Shown: positions 6,260 through 7,042 of the stretch, in pieces
Layout of the letters: each line of letters begins with the position of its first letter
Position numbering within the stretch: position 1 is the first letter of the stretch
Assembly (NCBI GenBank): GCA_016206235.1
Contig: JACQRZ010000057.1
Span: 1 to 7,042 of the forward strand
Direction of reading: 5' to 3'
Length of the DNA stretch: 7,042 nucleotides
Origin: Candidatus Uhrbacteria bacterium
Lineage (GTDB): Bacteria; Patescibacteriota; Patescibacteriia; JACQRZ01
The notes under the pieces: model-generated
Databases searched by the model: none
What the model saw: the letters and a program-made list of their open reading frames with translations, nothing else
What the model was told of the DNA's origin: nothing
Program-made: the position numbers and the translations under genes

Positions 6260-6265
6260 TGTCAA

Positions 6266-6311
6266 CGGGAAATTAAAACTTCCTACTTTCCGGGAAATAG
6301 AAACTTCCTAC
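6266..6311. repeat. Two 21-bp direct repeats at the insertion-sequence tip
   Basis: The copies at 6266-6286 and 6291-6311 match at 19 of 21 positions, starting CGGGAAAT and ending AAACTTCCTAC, with a 25-bp period. The second copy overlaps the transposase TAG. Multiple subterminal repeats are a known feature of some insertion-sequence ends, such as the IS21 group, where they act as transposase-binding sites; that role is inferred here. Confidence 0.75.
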
Positions 6312-7042
6312 CTGGCAGGCTGAGTTAAACTCTTCCCGTAATGGAAACTGCGCCACGGATGGTCTGCCGCTGGCTTTACCGGCTCACGCACTGCAGGCAG
6401 CACCCACTGGGTGCTTTTTACTTTCTTTGACCGCGAAGATAAGGTCTCATAATGAAGCTCTTTGCCACGCAGGCAAATGTGGATCGTGCCATCTGTGTGC
6501 TCCTCCACGGTCACGACGTCCTTTTTTCTTACGGTGCATGGTTGGTGCTTGGTGAGCTGGTACCACGTTGTGTCAAAGGCGAGCGTGAAGTCGTTTTGGA
6601 CTGTTCGTGCTGTATGTCGCGAGAGTGTCGAAGCGAGACTCTTCTTCTCGCCTGTTGTGAGAGGACGATGGAGATTCGCCTTTGAGACAGGCTCGACAGA
6701 AAATCTGGCATTGAATTTTGGCAGGAATACGTCCCTCACGAAACAGTTCGCTTTCTCAATGGTTGAGATGTCTGCTAAACGAAGTTCCTTCACGAGACGA
6801 TCTTGCAGCGTGTCAAAGAGTCGTTCGACTCTTCCCTTTGCTTGGGGGCTGTTGGCAAAGATAGGTTGGATGCCAAGCTCATTGCAGGCTCTCTGGAACT
6901 GGGTTTTCACATCAGGGTTCTCGCTTGCAATCTTGTGGTTCACCTTGTAGGTACTGAATTTATCTAGGTAAATGGCACGTGGCGTGCCATTGGCGAGGAT
7001 ATATTCCCTCCAGAACACACAGGTGGGGATGACGCCCTCATG
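6308..7042 (-). CDS. Transposase, C-terminal part (DDE, integrase-like core; ISNCY-type), 5'-partial
   Basis: The frame is open to the right edge of the window, so the start is missing. A GTG at 7018 is internal, since codons before it continue (reading HEGVIPTC). The visible part carries the second catalytic Asp in Tyr-Leu-Asp-Lys-Phe-Ser-Thr-Tyr and the catalytic Glu 46 residues later in SPQAKGRVERL, followed by the stretch DRLVKELRLADIST, which I associate with the ISNCY (ISDol1) transposase group. The first Asp and the N-terminal helix-turn-helix would lie outside the window. The C-terminal part is basic and ends near His-Pro-Trp-Arg, as in related elements. There is no frameshift or internal stop in the visible part, so the gene may be intact. 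IS481 or IS21 IstA relatives are the main alternatives. Confidence 0.88.
   Translation of the reverse strand, partial: HEGVIPTCVFWREYILANGTPRAIYLDKFSTYKVNHKIASENPDVKTQFQRACNELGIQPIFANSPQAKGRVERLFDTLQDRLVKELRLADISTIEKANCFVRDVFLPKFNARFSVEPVSKANLHRPLTTGEKKSLASTLSRHTARTVQNDFTLAFDTTWYQLTKHQPCTVRKKDVVTVEEHTDGTIHICLRGKELHYETLSSRSKKVKSTQWVLPAVREPVKPAADHPWRSFHYGKSLTQPAR

Larger units (their letters stand above)
6260..7042 (-). mobile_element. Insertion sequence, 3' portion (ISNCY/ISDol1-like), continues beyond the window
   Basis: The element holds the C-terminal part of a DDE transposase on the - strand. Its predicted tip begins TGTCAACGGGAAA at about 6260, placed by the TGT start and by the two direct repeats just inside it. 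The other end lies past 7042, so the total length, target duplication and completeness cannot be judged. The exact tip is inferred. Confidence 0.7.

Noticed and set aside
6082..6276. A 64-codon + strand ORF starting with GTG upstream of the insertion sequence
   Set aside because: It has no clear ribosome site and no recognisable sequence, and its end lies inside the insertion-sequence tip. It is most likely a chance frame.
6462..6950. A 162-codon + strand ORF
   Set aside because: It lies entirely antisense to the transposase, which has clear catalytic motifs. The composition is typical of a shadow frame.

Overview
The window looks like a bacterial chromosome segment read with the standard bacterial code: TAA, TGA and TAG all end genes here. 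Host assignment is inference. Ribonuclease Y sits next to a YmdB-type phosphodiesterase, as in Firmicutes, but a very long, unrecognisable helical-repeat protein lies beside them. Together with the short intergenic regions this suggests a Candidate Phyla Radiation (Patescibacteria/Parcubacteria-like) genome. No rRNA, tRNA or CRISPR array was seen.

Left part (1-3078, + strand): a large protein of unknown function whose start lies before the window. Its N-terminal part is a run of about five degenerate helical repeats of roughly 70 residues. A single in-frame TAA at 772-774 falls inside the fourth repeat. The coding frame continues unchanged beyond it for more than 750 residues, so the two ORFs are almost certainly one gene with a nonsense codon, a recoded stop, or a sequence error. 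A perfect 10-bp hairpin (3105-3130), usable as a terminator in both directions, ends this gene and the convergent HU gene. A 60-bp imperfect palindrome resembling dispersed REP-type repeats lies beside it.

Middle part (3273-6048, - strand): transcription runs right to left through rny (RNase Y, membrane-anchored RNA-decay endonuclease), ymdB (TIGR00282-type metallophosphoesterase, 1-nt overlap with rny) and a gene for an HU-family nucleoid protein. HU has its own good promoter overlapping the 3' end of ymdB and an 11-nt perfect Shine-Dalgarno sequence. The rny leader is the most interesting regulatory stretch: a candidate promoter spanned by an imperfect inverted repeat, a nine-codon upstream ORF, and a hairpin that buries the rny Shine-Dalgarno sequence.

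Right part (6260-7042, - strand): the 3' end of an insertion sequence. It holds the C-terminal part of a DDE transposase (most like the ISNCY/ISDol1 group) and two 21-bp direct repeats at 25-bp spacing at the predicted element tip, about 210 bp upstream of the rny promoter. The 6049-6259 stretch has no convincing gene.

No complete new defence or mobile system is visible. The best candidates for a second look are the stop codon inside the repeat array and the rny leader.
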